Numbered from the stretch's first letter, positions 1-6,772 are shown. The stretch is 13,568 bases of DNA from Deltaproteobacteria bacterium RBG_13_61_14 (GCA_001797815.1 MGQK01000023.1:5712-19279); one strand, 5' to 3'. Made by a program: numbers and translations. The notes: generated from the letters alone by a model not told the origin.

Positions 1-521
1 ATATCACCAACTTGCCCATCCGCGACAACGCCATGGACGCCGTCATTTCCCTGCACACGATCTATCATGTTCCCGCGGATGAGCAGGGCCGGGCGTTTCA
101 GGAACTTTACCGGGTGTTGAAGCCCGGCTCTTCGGCGGTGGTGGTCTATTCCTGGGGAGATCAGGTCCTTCCCATGAAAGTGCTGCGGGCGATAAAGCAT
201 ATTCTGGTGAAAGGGCCGCAAACCCTGTTCCAGGAAATCTGGAGAAAGATCCGCCGGCTTCCCCCACCGGATGCTCGTCCCGATCCGGAGCCGGCGCTCT
301 ATTTCTATACCCATGGCCGCTCCTGGTTCAATCGGTCCAACCTGAATTTCGATTTTACCATTCTCGGCTACCAAAGCCTGAACCTCAAGCTGTTGCAGAC
401 GTTCATCCGGCCCCGGCTCTGGGGATCACAACTTCTCAACCTGATCTTTCATCTGGAAGGAGCGTTCCCCCGTCTCTCCGGCCGGTTCGGTCAATACCCC
501 ATGATTCTGATGACCAAATAG
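1..521 (+). CDS. SAM-dependent methyltransferase (class I), 3' part only
   Basis: The open frame runs in from the left edge (first full codon at position 3), so the N-terminal part with the SAM-binding glycine loop lies outside the window. What remains starts at the end of the Rossmann core: LPIRDNAMDAVISLHTIYHV is the acidic strand-4 region seen in Methyltransf_11-type enzymes. It is followed by an ELYRVLKPG segment, the 'rvLkpGG' helix and turn typical of the family. The remaining ~125 residues have aromatic and basic patches (YFYTHGRSWF) that probably form a substrate lid. The frame ends at a TAG. The substrate cannot be told from this piece. The next gene begins 112 nt downstream on the same strand. 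The methyltransferase call is secure at superfamily level only. Confidence 0.8.
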   Translation, partial: ITNLPIRDNAMDAVISLHTIYHVPADEQGRAFQELYRVLKPGSSAVVVYSWGDQVLPMKVLRAIKHILVKGPQTLFQEIWRKIRRLPPPDARPDPEPALYFYTHGRSWFNRSNLNFDFTILGYQSLNLKLLQTFIRPRLWGSQLLNLIFHLEGAFPRLSGRFGQYPMILMTK

Positions 522-618
522 CCGAGCTCCATCATCGCCTTGACCCGGCTCCTGCCGGCAACCCTTCGAGCCAAGGCGAATTTGTGCTATTCTGGAAAAA
601 ACCCCTGGGAAGCATTCT

Positions 619-626
619 GGAAAGGA
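619..626 (+). promoter_or_regulatory. ribosome binding site supporting the TTG start of the phosphatase
   Basis: The purine run GGAAAGGA ends 7 nt before the TTG at 634. It favours this TTG over the in-frame ATG at 655, which would cut into the basic N-terminus that precedes the membrane anchor. Confidence 0.5.
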
Positions 627-633
627 TACTCGG

Positions 634-1254
634 TTGCGAAAAAGCTTGCGGGCCATGATCGGAGGATCGGCTCTGGCCAGTGTGGTCCTGGGCGCCGGGC
701 TCTATTTGGGCGCCCATGCCCTGGAACAGGAAAACCCTTTCTTGAATCTGGAGGTGGTCGAGCCGGGCGTGCTCCTGCGCTCGGCCCAGCCCCGCCTGGG
801 CGACATCGAGCGGCTGCACCGGGAATACGGAGTCCAGACCATCCTCAGCCTGAAGGACGGGGAAGACCCGGAGGTGATCCGGTATGCCAAGGCCAACGGC
901 CTGGATTGGATCATCCTCAAGATGAAGGCCGACGACCCGCCCACGCCGGAGCAGGCGGCGCTGTTTTTCGACCTGGTGGAGGGCAAGCCGGTGGACCTGG
1001 ACCGCTATGCCGGCGTGATCCAGCGCTGTTCCCGCAAAGGCCCGGGCCAAGTCGTCTTTGGCCGGCCGGTGCTCATGCACTGCGAGGGCGGCGCCGACCG
1101 TTCCGGCGTCCTGACCGCGCTCTTTCGGATCGAGTTCCAGGGCTGGAGCATCGAGGAAGCCAAAGCCGATATGCTCCGTCATTTTCATTTTTGGTGGGCC
1201 CACCCGCGCTTGTTTCATTTCCTGGACCAATACCATCCCCGGAAGAAAGATTAA
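634..1254 (+). CDS. membrane-anchored dual-specificity/tyrosine phosphatase-like protein
   Basis: This 206-residue protein has the Cys-based phosphatase signature HCEGGADRSG (CX5R, with Cys150 and Arg156), so it should hydrolyse phosphoesters through a phospho-cysteine intermediate. Asp100/Asp101 in KADDPPTPEQ sit where the general-acid loop of DSP-like enzymes is expected. The N-terminus has a short basic stretch (MRKSLR) and then a hydrophobic segment (about residues 8-30), which suggests a signal anchor and a periplasmic catalytic domain. The start is TTG at 634 with a purine-rich site 7 nt upstream; ATG at 655 is the alternative. Residues ~113-145 form a basic insertion between the acid loop and the catalytic Cys. 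The substrate is unknown: phosphotyrosine, phosphoinositide-like or nucleotide substrates are all possible. The gene ends just before the left inverted repeat of the next cassette. Confidence 0.78.
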   Translation: MRKSLRAMIGGSALASVVLGAGLYLGAHALEQENPFLNLEVVEPGVLLRSAQPRLGDIERLHREYGVQTILSLKDGEDPEVIRYAKANGLDWIILKMKADDPPTPEQAALFFDLVEGKPVDLDRYAGVIQRCSRKGPGQVVFGRPVLMHCEGGADRSGVLTALFRIEFQGWSIEEAKADMLRHFHFWWAHPRLFHFLDQYHPRKKD

Positions 1255-1266
1255 GAAAAGAAATTA

Positions 1267-1289
1267 TCCACGAAGGACTCGAAGGTCAC
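1267..1289 (+). repeat. left inverted repeat flanking the GxxExxY gene
   Basis: These 23 bases match the reverse complement of 1762-1784 at 21 of 23 positions (mismatches at 1279 and 1286). Both copies are bordered on the outside by an ATTA-type A/T-rich tract. The repeat is built from 9-bp units of CACGAAGGA type. It lies 13 nt after the phosphatase stop codon and 24 nt before the GxxExxY ATG. Confidence 0.85.
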
Positions 1290-1304
1290 GAAGAACTCGG
1301 AGGT
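1269..1304 (+). repeat. four tandem 9-bp units (CACGAAGGA type)
   Basis: The units are CACGAAGGA, CTCGAAGGT, CACGAAGAA and CTCGGAGGT, so bases 1-5 and 7-8 of the unit are strongly conserved. The period is a multiple of three and in frame with the GxxExxY gene, where the units would read HEG-LEG-HEE-LGG. No start codon precedes the repeat closely, so it is more likely a DNA or leader element than coding sequence. Confidence 0.7.
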
Positions 1305-1313
1305 AAGGAGCGG

Positions 1314-1673
1314 ATGACCGAATTGATCTTAAAAGACGAAGCTTATGCTGTTGTGGGTGCAGCCATCGAAGTTCACCGGGTATTGGGTCCGGGCTTTTTG
1401 GAAGGCGTTTACCAGGAAGCATTGGAAATAGAATTGCGCGAACGTAGCATCCCGTATTCGATCCAGCCGAAACTAACCATCTCCTATAAAGGGAACCAAT
1501 TGAAAAAGGAATACATGCCGGACTTCGTTTGCTTCGACCAGATAGTGGTCGAGTTGAAGGCTCTCGATCGGCTCTCCGGCCAGGAAGAGGCGCAGGTTTT
1601 AAATTATCTCAAGGCGAGCGGGATGCGAGTCGGACTTCTTTTCAACTTCGGCAGTTCGGGCCGGCTTGAATGA
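1314..1673 (+). CDS. GxxExxY protein (PD-(D/E)XK-like), probably lacking its last few residues
   Basis: This 119-residue protein carries the diagnostic GFLEGVY (GxxExxY) motif at about residues 30-36. A nuclease-like core follows: PDF at about residue 68 and VELKAL at about 77-82 supply the D...ExK pattern of the PD-(D/E)XK superfamily. GxxExxY proteins (PF13366) are common in environmental bacteria and their function is unknown. The ATG at 1314 has GGAGG at 1299-1303 and AAGGAG at 1305-1310 upstream. The frame stops at TGA 1671-1673 after GRLE. Beyond it the same frame reads KRLVK and then TAA at 1689, matching the usual family ending in which an aromatic residue follows LE. The TGA is thus probably a nonsense change of a Trp TGG. 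GC is clearly below the neighbours (28/60 in two sampled lines, against 43/60 at 2221-2280), and the gene lies between inverted repeats; both suggest horizontal acquisition. Confidence 0.85.
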   Translation: MTELILKDEAYAVVGAAIEVHRVLGPGFLEGVYQEALEIELRERSIPYSIQPKLTISYKGNQLKKEYMPDFVCFDQIVVELKALDRLSGQEEAQVLNYLKASGMRVGLLFNFGSSGRLE

Positions 1674-1761
1674 AAGCGACTGGTCAAATAAAAAAATCCA
1701 CCAGCCCCCCTCGCTTCTTGATCCTTCAAGGCTCTTTCGAAATCTCATCTTCTTAAGCTTG

Positions 1762-1784
1762 GTGCCCTTCGTGTCCTTCGTGGA
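1762..1784 (-). repeat. right inverted repeat flanking the GxxExxY gene
   Basis: This is the inverted partner of 1267-1289 (21/23 identical). Read on the minus strand it has two 9-bp units, CACGAAGGA and CACGAAGGG, followed by a partial third. The outer flank again is an ATTAAT-type A/T tract, so similarity continues weakly beyond the 23-bp core. The stretch from 1674 to 1861 otherwise holds no gene. Confidence 0.85.
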
Positions 1785-1824
1785 TTAATCATTCTTGTAT
1801 TTTCTTCCTTCCTTTCCTGACCGC

Positions 1825-1853
1825 TTGTGATCCGCATGAAAATTTGCTAACTT
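1825..1853 (+). promoter_or_regulatory. candidate sigma70-type promoter for galU
   Basis: TTGTGA (1825-1830) and TAACTT (1848-1853) are separated by 17 bp. The expected transcription start would fall at about 1860, next to the galU ATG at 1862. This would give a leaderless or nearly leaderless message, in line with the absence of a Shine-Dalgarno sequence. It is a pattern match only. Confidence 0.35.
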
Positions 1854-1861
1854 TATCACTT

Positions 1862-2767
1862 ATGATTCGTGGCAATCGTCCCATTCGCAAAGCGGTAATC
1901 CCGGCCGCGGGGCTGGGCACGCGGTTTTTGCCGGCGAGCAAGGCCATCCCCAAAGAGATGATTCCGGTGGTGGAAAAGCCGATTCTGCAATATATCGTGG
2001 AGGAGGCGGCGGCTTCGGGGATCGAGCAGGTGGTGCTGGTCACCGGCCGGCAGAAGACCGCGATGGAAGATCATTTCGACGTGTCCGGCGAGCTGGAGGA
2101 CGCCCTGAAGCAGCGGGGCAAGGACGCGCTCTTGGAGCTGTGCGTCAAGCTGCGGGAGCTGGTGGAGGTCGTCGCCGTCCGCCAGCACGAGCCGCTGGGC
2201 CTGGGCCATGCCATCCTCTGCGGCAAGGGGGTGGTGGGCGAGGAGCCCTTCGCGGTGATGCTGCCGGACGACCTGGTGGACGGCGAGGGCCGGCCCGGGT
2301 TGCGCCAGTTGCTGGACGTTTACGAGGAGCGGGGCGAAGCGGTGGTGGGGTTGATCGAGGTGCCGCCGCCTCAAATTTCCTGGTATGGGATTGTCAAGCA
2401 CGAGCCGGTCGCGCCCAATCTTTACCGGATCTGGGACATGATCGAGAAGCCCAGGCCCGAAGAGGCTCCCTCGAACCTGGGCATTGTCGCCCGCTACGTG
2501 TTTCCGCCGGAAATTTTCCGGGCGATCGAGGAGACCAAACCCGGCTGGGGCGGCGAGATCCAGATCACCGACGCCATCCGTAAGCTCGCCGGCGAGCGCG
2601 CCGTTTACGGCTGGGTCTTCCAGGGACGGCGTTTCGACGCGGGGGACAAGCTGGGATACCTGGAGGCGACCCTGCATTACGCGCTCAAGCACCCGGAGCT
2701 GGGCGAGCGTTTCCGCTCGCTCCTCTTGGAGCGGGCGCAGAGCCTCTCCGGAGGAAAGGCCGGATGA
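1862..2767 (+). CDS. galU: UTP--glucose-1-phosphate uridylyltransferase
   Basis: GalU makes UDP-glucose and pyrophosphate from UTP and glucose-1-phosphate in the cytoplasm. At 301 residues it has the usual family length. The N-terminal nucleotide-binding loop is AAGLGTRFLPASKAIPKEM. Further family motifs are LGHAILCGK, the metal/substrate segment VMLPDDLVD, EKPRPEEAPSNLGIVARY, GGEIQITDAI and the C-terminal FDAGDKLGYLEA. ATG 1862 is preferred because the core begins about ten residues later; an upstream in-frame TTG at 1844 would add six residues, and neither has a clear ribosome binding site. Its stop overlaps the ATG of the ACT gene (ATGA), so the two are probably translationally coupled. 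UDP-glucose is the donor for OtsA and possibly the TreT-like enzyme encoded on the other strand. Confidence 0.96.
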   Translation: MIRGNRPIRKAVIPAAGLGTRFLPASKAIPKEMIPVVEKPILQYIVEEAAASGIEQVVLVTGRQKTAMEDHFDVSGELEDALKQRGKDALLELCVKLRELVEVVAVRQHEPLGLGHAILCGKGVVGEEPFAVMLPDDLVDGEGRPGLRQLLDVYEERGEAVVGLIEVPPPQISWYGIVKHEPVAPNLYRIWDMIEKPRPEEAPSNLGIVARYVFPPEIFRAIEETKPGWGGEIQITDAIRKLAGERAVYGWVFQGRRFDAGDKLGYLEATLHYALKHPELGERFRSLLLERAQSLSGGKAG

Positions 2768-3294
2768 ACCGCTACGTGGTCTTGACCGGCGTGGGCCCGG
2801 ACCGGCCGGGCCTGGTGGACGAGGTCACGGCGTTTTTGGCCGAGCGGGAGATCAACATCGAGGAGTCGCGGATGGCGGTGCTGGGCGGGGAGTTCGCCAT
2901 GATCCTGCTCGCCTCCGGGCCGGAGCCGGCCTTGACCGACCTGCGCCAGAACCTGGGGCAGATCACCCGGGCGACCGGGCTGGAGTTCAGCCTCAAGACC
3001 ACCCGGCCGCCGAGCGAGCGGACCGGCAGCCCAGGCTTGCCTTACCGGCTCCTGGCCCAGAGCCTGGACCATCCCGGCATCGTCCACGAGATCACCCGCC
3101 TGCTCCACGCCCGCAACGTCAACATCGAGTCCATGGAAACCCACGTGCGTTCGGCCCCGGTTTCGGGCACGCCCGTCTTCGCGCTCGAAGCGCAACTGAG
3201 CGTGCCGGCCGAAACCAAGGCCACCCGGCTGCGGGTCGAGCTTGAAGAATTGGCCGACCAATTCAACCTCGACATCGTCTTCGAGCCGGCCTGA
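2764..3294 (+). CDS. tandem ACT-domain protein, GcvR-like
   Basis: The 176-residue protein consists of two ACT domains. The first (about residues 1-80) has GVGPDRPGLVDEVTAFLAER followed by INIEESRM. The second (about residues 90-172) has SLDHPGIVHEITRLLHARNV followed by NIESMETH. This DRPG/DHPG pattern with a following NIE turn is that of the amino-acid-binding GcvR family, in which E. coli GcvR controls the glycine cleavage operon by protein contact and not by DNA binding. No DNA-binding or catalytic domain is visible. The start ATG overlaps the galU stop as ATGA, and GGAGG at 2750-2754 gives a good ribosome binding site. Placement between galU and glgB suggests a link between amino-acid or nitrogen status and glucan or UDP-glucose metabolism; this is inference. 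A function in glycine metabolism alone is equally possible. Confidence 0.85.
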   Translation: MNRYVVLTGVGPDRPGLVDEVTAFLAEREINIEESRMAVLGGEFAMILLASGPEPALTDLRQNLGQITRATGLEFSLKTTRPPSERTGSPGLPYRLLAQSLDHPGIVHEITRLLHARNVNIESMETHVRSAPVSGTPVFALEAQLSVPAETKATRLRVELEELADQFNLDIVFEPA

Positions 3295-3297
3295 GCC

Positions 3298-3302
3298 AGG
3301 AG
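3298..3302 (+). promoter_or_regulatory. ribosome binding site deciding the GTG start of glgB
   Basis: AGGAG lies 7 nt before GTG 3310 and 4 nt after the ACT-gene stop. It supports GTG as the start and co-translation with the preceding gene. Confidence 0.7.
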
Positions 3303-3309
3303 TAAAATC

Positions 3310-5562
3310 GTGCCCACTTCTTCCAAAACTGTCGCAGCGGCGATTGATTCGCTCGGGCCCCTGGGTGGTCCGGCCGCGGAACTCGAGAGCCTGGTCCGCG
3401 GCGACCATTCGAACCCGCATGCGATCCTCGGCGGCCACCCGGGCGAGGCGGAAGGCCGCCGCGGGGTCACCATCCGCGCTTTTCACCCGGGGGCGACCAG
3501 TGCGGAACTGATCCTCTCCGACGGCGCCCGGATTCCCTTGCGCTCGATTCACCCGGCCGGCGTGTTCGCCGCTTTTGTCGCCGGCCGGACCTGGCCGTTC
3601 TCCTATCGGGTGCGTTTCCGCTCGGCCGACGGCGAGAGCCGGGAGCGGGAAGATCCTTACCGTTTCCTGCCCACTCTCGGCGAGCTTGACCTTTACCTCA
3701 TCGGCGAGGGCACCCATTACCGGCTGTGGGAGAGCCTGGGCGCGCACCCGCGGGTGGTGGACGGCGTCTCGGGCGTCAGCTTTGCCGTGTGGGCGCCCAA
3801 CGCGGTGCGGGTGAGCGTGATCGGAGAATTCAACCATTGGGACGGCCTGACCCTGCCCATGCGCAGCATGGGCGCCTCGGGGATCTGGGAGTTGTTCGTG
3901 CCCGGGCTGGAGCCCGGCACGCTTTACAAATACGAGGTCAAGACCAAGGCCGGAGACCTCCGGGTCAAGACCGATCCCTTGGCCTTTGCCATGGAGCTCC
4001 GACCGCAGACCGCGGGAATCATCCATGAGCTCGGCCGCTACCGGTGGGGCGACGCCAAGTGGATCAAGGCCCGGGCCAAACGCAACCTGCGTGAATCGCC
4101 GATGGCCGTTTACGAGGTGCACCTGGGCTCGTTCATGCGCAATCCGGGAGAAGGCCGGCGCTGGCTGACCTACCGGGAGGCGGCGCCGAAGCTGGTGGCC
4201 CATGCCAAAAAATATGGTTTTACCCACCTCGAGTTCATGCCGCTGGCCGAGCACCCGCTCGATGAGTCCTGGGGCTACCAGGTGACCGGCTACTACGCCC
4301 CCACCCACCGCTACGGGTCGCCCGATGACCTCAAATACCTGGTGGATCTCTGCCACCGGAACGGCCTGGGCGTGCTCATGGACTGGGTGCCGGCTCACTT
4401 TCCCAAGGACGATTACAGCCTGCGCTGGTTCGACGGCACCCCTCTCTACGAGCACGCCGACCCCCGCCTGGCCGAGCACCCGGACTGGGGCACCCTGATC
4501 TTCAACTACGGCCGCACCGAAGTGAAAAATTTCCTGCTCGCCAACGCCCTTTTCTGGCTGGACGAATATCACCTGGACGGGCTGCGGGTGGACGCGGTGG
4601 CCTCCATGCTTTACCTGGACTACAGCCGCCAGGAGGGCGAGTGGGTCCCCAACCGCTTCGGCGGCCGGGAGAACCTGGAAGCCGTGGACTTCCTCCGCCA
4701 GCTCAACGAGCAGATTTACAGCCGCTACCCCGGCGCTTTCACCGTGGCCGAAGAATCCACGGCCTGGCCCGCGGTGAGCCAGCCCACTTACCTGTGCGGC
4801 CTCGGCTTCGGCTTCAAGTGGAACATGGGCTGGATGCACGACTCGCTGCTCTACTTCAGCAAAGAGCCGGTCCACCGCAAATTCCACCACAACGACCTCA
4901 CCTTCTCCATGCTCTACGCCTACACCGAAAACTTCATCCTGCCCCTCAGCCACGATGAGGTGGTGCACGGCAAGGGCTCGCTCCTGGGCAAGATGCCGGG
5001 CGACGAATGGCAGAAGTTCGCCAACCTCCGCCTGCTCTACGCTTACCTTTTCACCCACCCGGGCAAGAAGCTCTTGTTCATGGGCAGCGAGCTGGCCCCG
5101 GACCTGGAATGGAACCCCGAGCACAGCCTGCCCTGGCACCTGGCCGAAGAGCCGATGCGCCAGGGCCTGCTCCGGTTCCTCGCCGACCTCGGCCGGCTCT
5201 ATCACCAGCAGGCCCCGCTCTGGAAATGGGACCACCGGCCCGAGGGCTTCCGCTGGATTGACTGCCAGGACGCGGACCAGAGCGTGGTCGCTTACCTGCG
5301 CCTGGCCGAAGACAACCACCTGGTGGTGATCCTCAATCTCACCCCGGTGCCCCGCTACGGCTACCGCATCGGCGTGCCCCGCGCCGGCACCTACCGCGAG
5401 CTTTTGAACACGGACTCCTACCACTACGGCGGCTCCAACCTTGGCAATGCCGGCCAGATTCAGACCGAGCCGGTTCCCTGGCATCTGTATCCCCAGTCGT
5501 TCTCTCTGACCCTGCCCCCGCTGGCCGCGCTGATCCTGGAGCCGGAAACTGCGGAAAAATGA
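3310..5562 (+). CDS. glgB: 1,4-alpha-glucan (glycogen) branching enzyme
   Basis: GlgB cuts alpha-1,4 glucan chains and reattaches them as alpha-1,6 branches during glycogen synthesis. At 750 residues it has the length of the long GH13 GlgB type. Order of parts: an N-terminal beta domain (HAILGGHP near residue 37); the EDPYRFLP linker and ELDLYLIGEGTHYRLWESLG signature; a CBM48 module (FAVWAPNAVRVSVIGEFNHW, about 157 onward); and the GH13 barrel beginning with VYEVHLGSF. Catalytic residues are intact: nucleophile Asp428 in GLRVDAVASMLYLDYSR, acid/base Glu481 in VAEEST, and transition-state Asp549 in LSHDEVVHGK. An all-beta C-terminal domain closes the protein. The start is GTG with AGGAG 7 nt upstream, 15 nt after the ACT gene. 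No glgC or glgA is present here. It is probably the last gene of the galU-ACT-glgB operon. Confidence 0.96.
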   Translation: MPTSSKTVAAAIDSLGPLGGPAAELESLVRGDHSNPHAILGGHPGEAEGRRGVTIRAFHPGATSAELILSDGARIPLRSIHPAGVFAAFVAGRTWPFSYRVRFRSADGESREREDPYRFLPTLGELDLYLIGEGTHYRLWESLGAHPRVVDGVSGVSFAVWAPNAVRVSVIGEFNHWDGLTLPMRSMGASGIWELFVPGLEPGTLYKYEVKTKAGDLRVKTDPLAFAMELRPQTAGIIHELGRYRWGDAKWIKARAKRNLRESPMAVYEVHLGSFMRNPGEGRRWLTYREAAPKLVAHAKKYGFTHLEFMPLAEHPLDESWGYQVTGYYAPTHRYGSPDDLKYLVDLCHRNGLGVLMDWVPAHFPKDDYSLRWFDGTPLYEHADPRLAEHPDWGTLIFNYGRTEVKNFLLANALFWLDEYHLDGLRVDAVASMLYLDYSRQEGEWVPNRFGGRENLEAVDFLRQLNEQIYSRYPGAFTVAEESTAWPAVSQPTYLCGLGFGFKWNMGWMHDSLLYFSKEPVHRKFHHNDLTFSMLYAYTENFILPLSHDEVVHGKGSLLGKMPGDEWQKFANLRLLYAYLFTHPGKKLLFMGSELAPDLEWNPEHSLPWHLAEEPMRQGLLRFLADLGRLYHQQAPLWKWDHRPEGFRWIDCQDADQSVVAYLRLAEDNHLVVILNLTPVPRYGYRIGVPRAGTYRELLNTDSYHYGGSNLGNAGQIQTEPVPWHLYPQSFSLTLPPLAALILEPETAEK

Positions 5563-5605
5563 AGCACGGCCGGGGCGGGAAGTGAGGGCGGGGGACAGGC
5601 GCGGC

Positions 5606-5634
5606 TTGATTTTCCGGGCCGTTGCCTATATAAG
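5606..5634 (+). promoter_or_regulatory. candidate promoter of the LRR lipoprotein gene
   Basis: TTGATT (5606-5611) and TATAAG (5629-5634) are 17 bp apart, 4/6 and 5/6 matches to the sigma70 consensus. The TATATAAG stretch stands out in otherwise GC-rich DNA. It would allow the LRR gene to be transcribed separately from glgB, 43 nt after the glgB stop. Confidence 0.5.
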
Positions 5635-5663
5635 CAAAGAAGAAAGACCGTGGTCGGTGCCAG

Positions 5664-5670
5664 AAGGAGG
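5664..5670 (+). promoter_or_regulatory. strong ribosome binding site for the LRR gene
   Basis: AAGGAGG, 6 nt before ATG 5677, is a near-perfect Shine-Dalgarno sequence. It decides for ATG 5677 over the in-frame GTG at 5650, which lies upstream of it. Confidence 0.85.
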
Positions 5671-5676
5671 AAGACC

Positions 5677-6762
5677 ATGAAGAAATTTTCGTTCCGGCTA
5701 GTAGGGTTGGCCTTGATCTTGGGGGGCGTGGCCAGTATTTCATCCTGCTTTTCCCGCTGTGGAAAAAGCCCGTTTTCCGACCCCAACCTCGAGACCGCGG
5801 TGCGGGAAGCACTGGGCAAACCCACGGGCAAAATCACGGCGGACGACCTCAAGGGCCTCCAAACCTTAAAAGCCGAAGACCGCGCGATCCGCGATCTTTC
5901 CGGCCTGGAGCACTGCTCGGCCCTGGTCCAGCTCGACCTGGGTTCGAACCCGATCGCCGACTTATCGCCGCTGAAAAAGCTCGAGCGGCTGCGGCGCTTG
6001 AGCCTGGAGCGCACCGGCGTCAAGGACCTGAAGCCCCTGGCCAAGCTCACCAACCTGACGGCCCTGGACGTCTCGGCCAATGACTTGACCGACCTGAGCG
6101 CCCTCGCCAAACTCACCAAGCTCTCCGAGCTTAACCTCGGGGGCAACTCGGTCAGCGACCTTGGGCCGCTCACCAAGCTGACCCAGCTCACCGTGCTCCG
6201 CGCCCACATGAACGCCGTCGCCGACCTCACTCCCCTCGCCGACCTCACCAATCTGCGCACGCTCTTGCTCTCGGACAACAAGATCTCGGACCTCCAGCCG
6301 CTGAGCCAGCACATCTACTTGACCGGCCTGGATCTCCAGGGCAATACCATTACCGATCTCAGCCCGCTGGCCGAGCTGACCGACCTCACCCAATTACAAC
6401 TCGGCGACAACAAGGTCAGTAACCTTGAGCCGCTGGCGCACCTGGCCCGGCTGACCAGGCTCGCCTTGTGGAACAATGAGATTTCCGACCTTTCACCCCT
6501 GGCCCGCCTGACCGAGCTAAAGGAACTGACTCTGTATTCCAACCGGATCAGCGAACTGGCGCCGCTCGCCGGATTGACCCAACTCCGCCAGTTGGACCTG
6601 CATTCCAATGATATCTCTCAGCTCACCGCGCTGGTGCAGAACAGCGATGCCGGGGGACTGGGCGAAAATTCACAAGTGAATCTGGTCCAGAACCCGCTCA
6701 GCGACCAGGCCCTGCAGGACATTGCCTACCTGCAAAGCCAGGGGGTGGAGGTGTCCCACTGA
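5677..6762 (+). CDS. leucine-rich-repeat protein, probable lipoprotein
   Basis: The 361-residue protein starts with MKKFSFR and a hydrophobic stretch, then ISSC with Cys24. This looks like a lipoprotein signal, so the protein is probably anchored in the membrane facing the periplasm or the surface. A cap follows (FSDPNLETAVREALGK), typical of internalin-like bacterial LRR proteins. About twelve leucine-rich repeats fill residues ~70-340, most of 22 residues with pattern I-x-D-L-x-P-L-x-x-L-T-x-L-x-x-L-x-L-x-x-N. The last one is expanded and the C-terminus (NPLSDQALQDIAYLQSQGVE) is a standard closing segment. LRR arrays bind proteins; no catalytic domain or LPXTG anchor is seen, and the ligand is unknown. 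Its own promoter and strong ribosome binding site suggest independent, possibly high expression. Link to the glycogen genes upstream is only by position. Confidence 0.88.
   Translation: MKKFSFRLVGLALILGGVASISSCFSRCGKSPFSDPNLETAVREALGKPTGKITADDLKGLQTLKAEDRAIRDLSGLEHCSALVQLDLGSNPIADLSPLKKLERLRRLSLERTGVKDLKPLAKLTNLTALDVSANDLTDLSALAKLTKLSELNLGGNSVSDLGPLTKLTQLTVLRAHMNAVADLTPLADLTNLRTLLLSDNKISDLQPLSQHIYLTGLDLQGNTITDLSPLAELTDLTQLQLGDNKVSNLEPLAHLARLTRLALWNNEISDLSPLARLTELKELTLYSNRISELAPLAGLTQLRQLDLHSNDISQLTALVQNSDAGGLGENSQVNLVQNPLSDQALQDIAYLQSQGVEVSH
5884..6696 (+). repeat. 66-bp-period coding repeats of the LRR array
   Basis: About twelve consecutive 22-codon LRR units. The protein pattern is strict, but the DNA units differ at many synonymous positions, which indicates an old array and not a recent tandem expansion. 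The final unit carries about six extra residues (SDAGGLGENSQVN). Confidence 0.8.
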
Positions 6763-6772
6763 CGGTGAAGTG

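Noticed and set aside
581-593. A promoter for the phosphatase gene based on TATTCT at 588-593
   Set aside because: The hexamer 17 bp upstream (TTCGAG) matches the -35 consensus too poorly to support a call.
540-1313. A 258-codon upstream extension of the GxxExxY gene
   Set aside because: The upstream part is an out-of-frame reading of the phosphatase gene, rich in Gly/Pro/Arg. The family homology starts at about ATG 1314.
1261-1790. A complete classical insertion sequence
   Set aside because: No transposase is encoded, no target duplication could be confirmed at the outer edges, and the only gene is a GxxExxY protein.
2677-5484. A very long minus-strand open frame (935 codons) opposite galU, the ACT gene and glgB
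   Set aside because: It is antisense to three well-recognised genes in GC-rich DNA, where the strand opposite a coding frame often lacks stops. Its translation has no recognisable domain and has the composition expected of a shadow frame.
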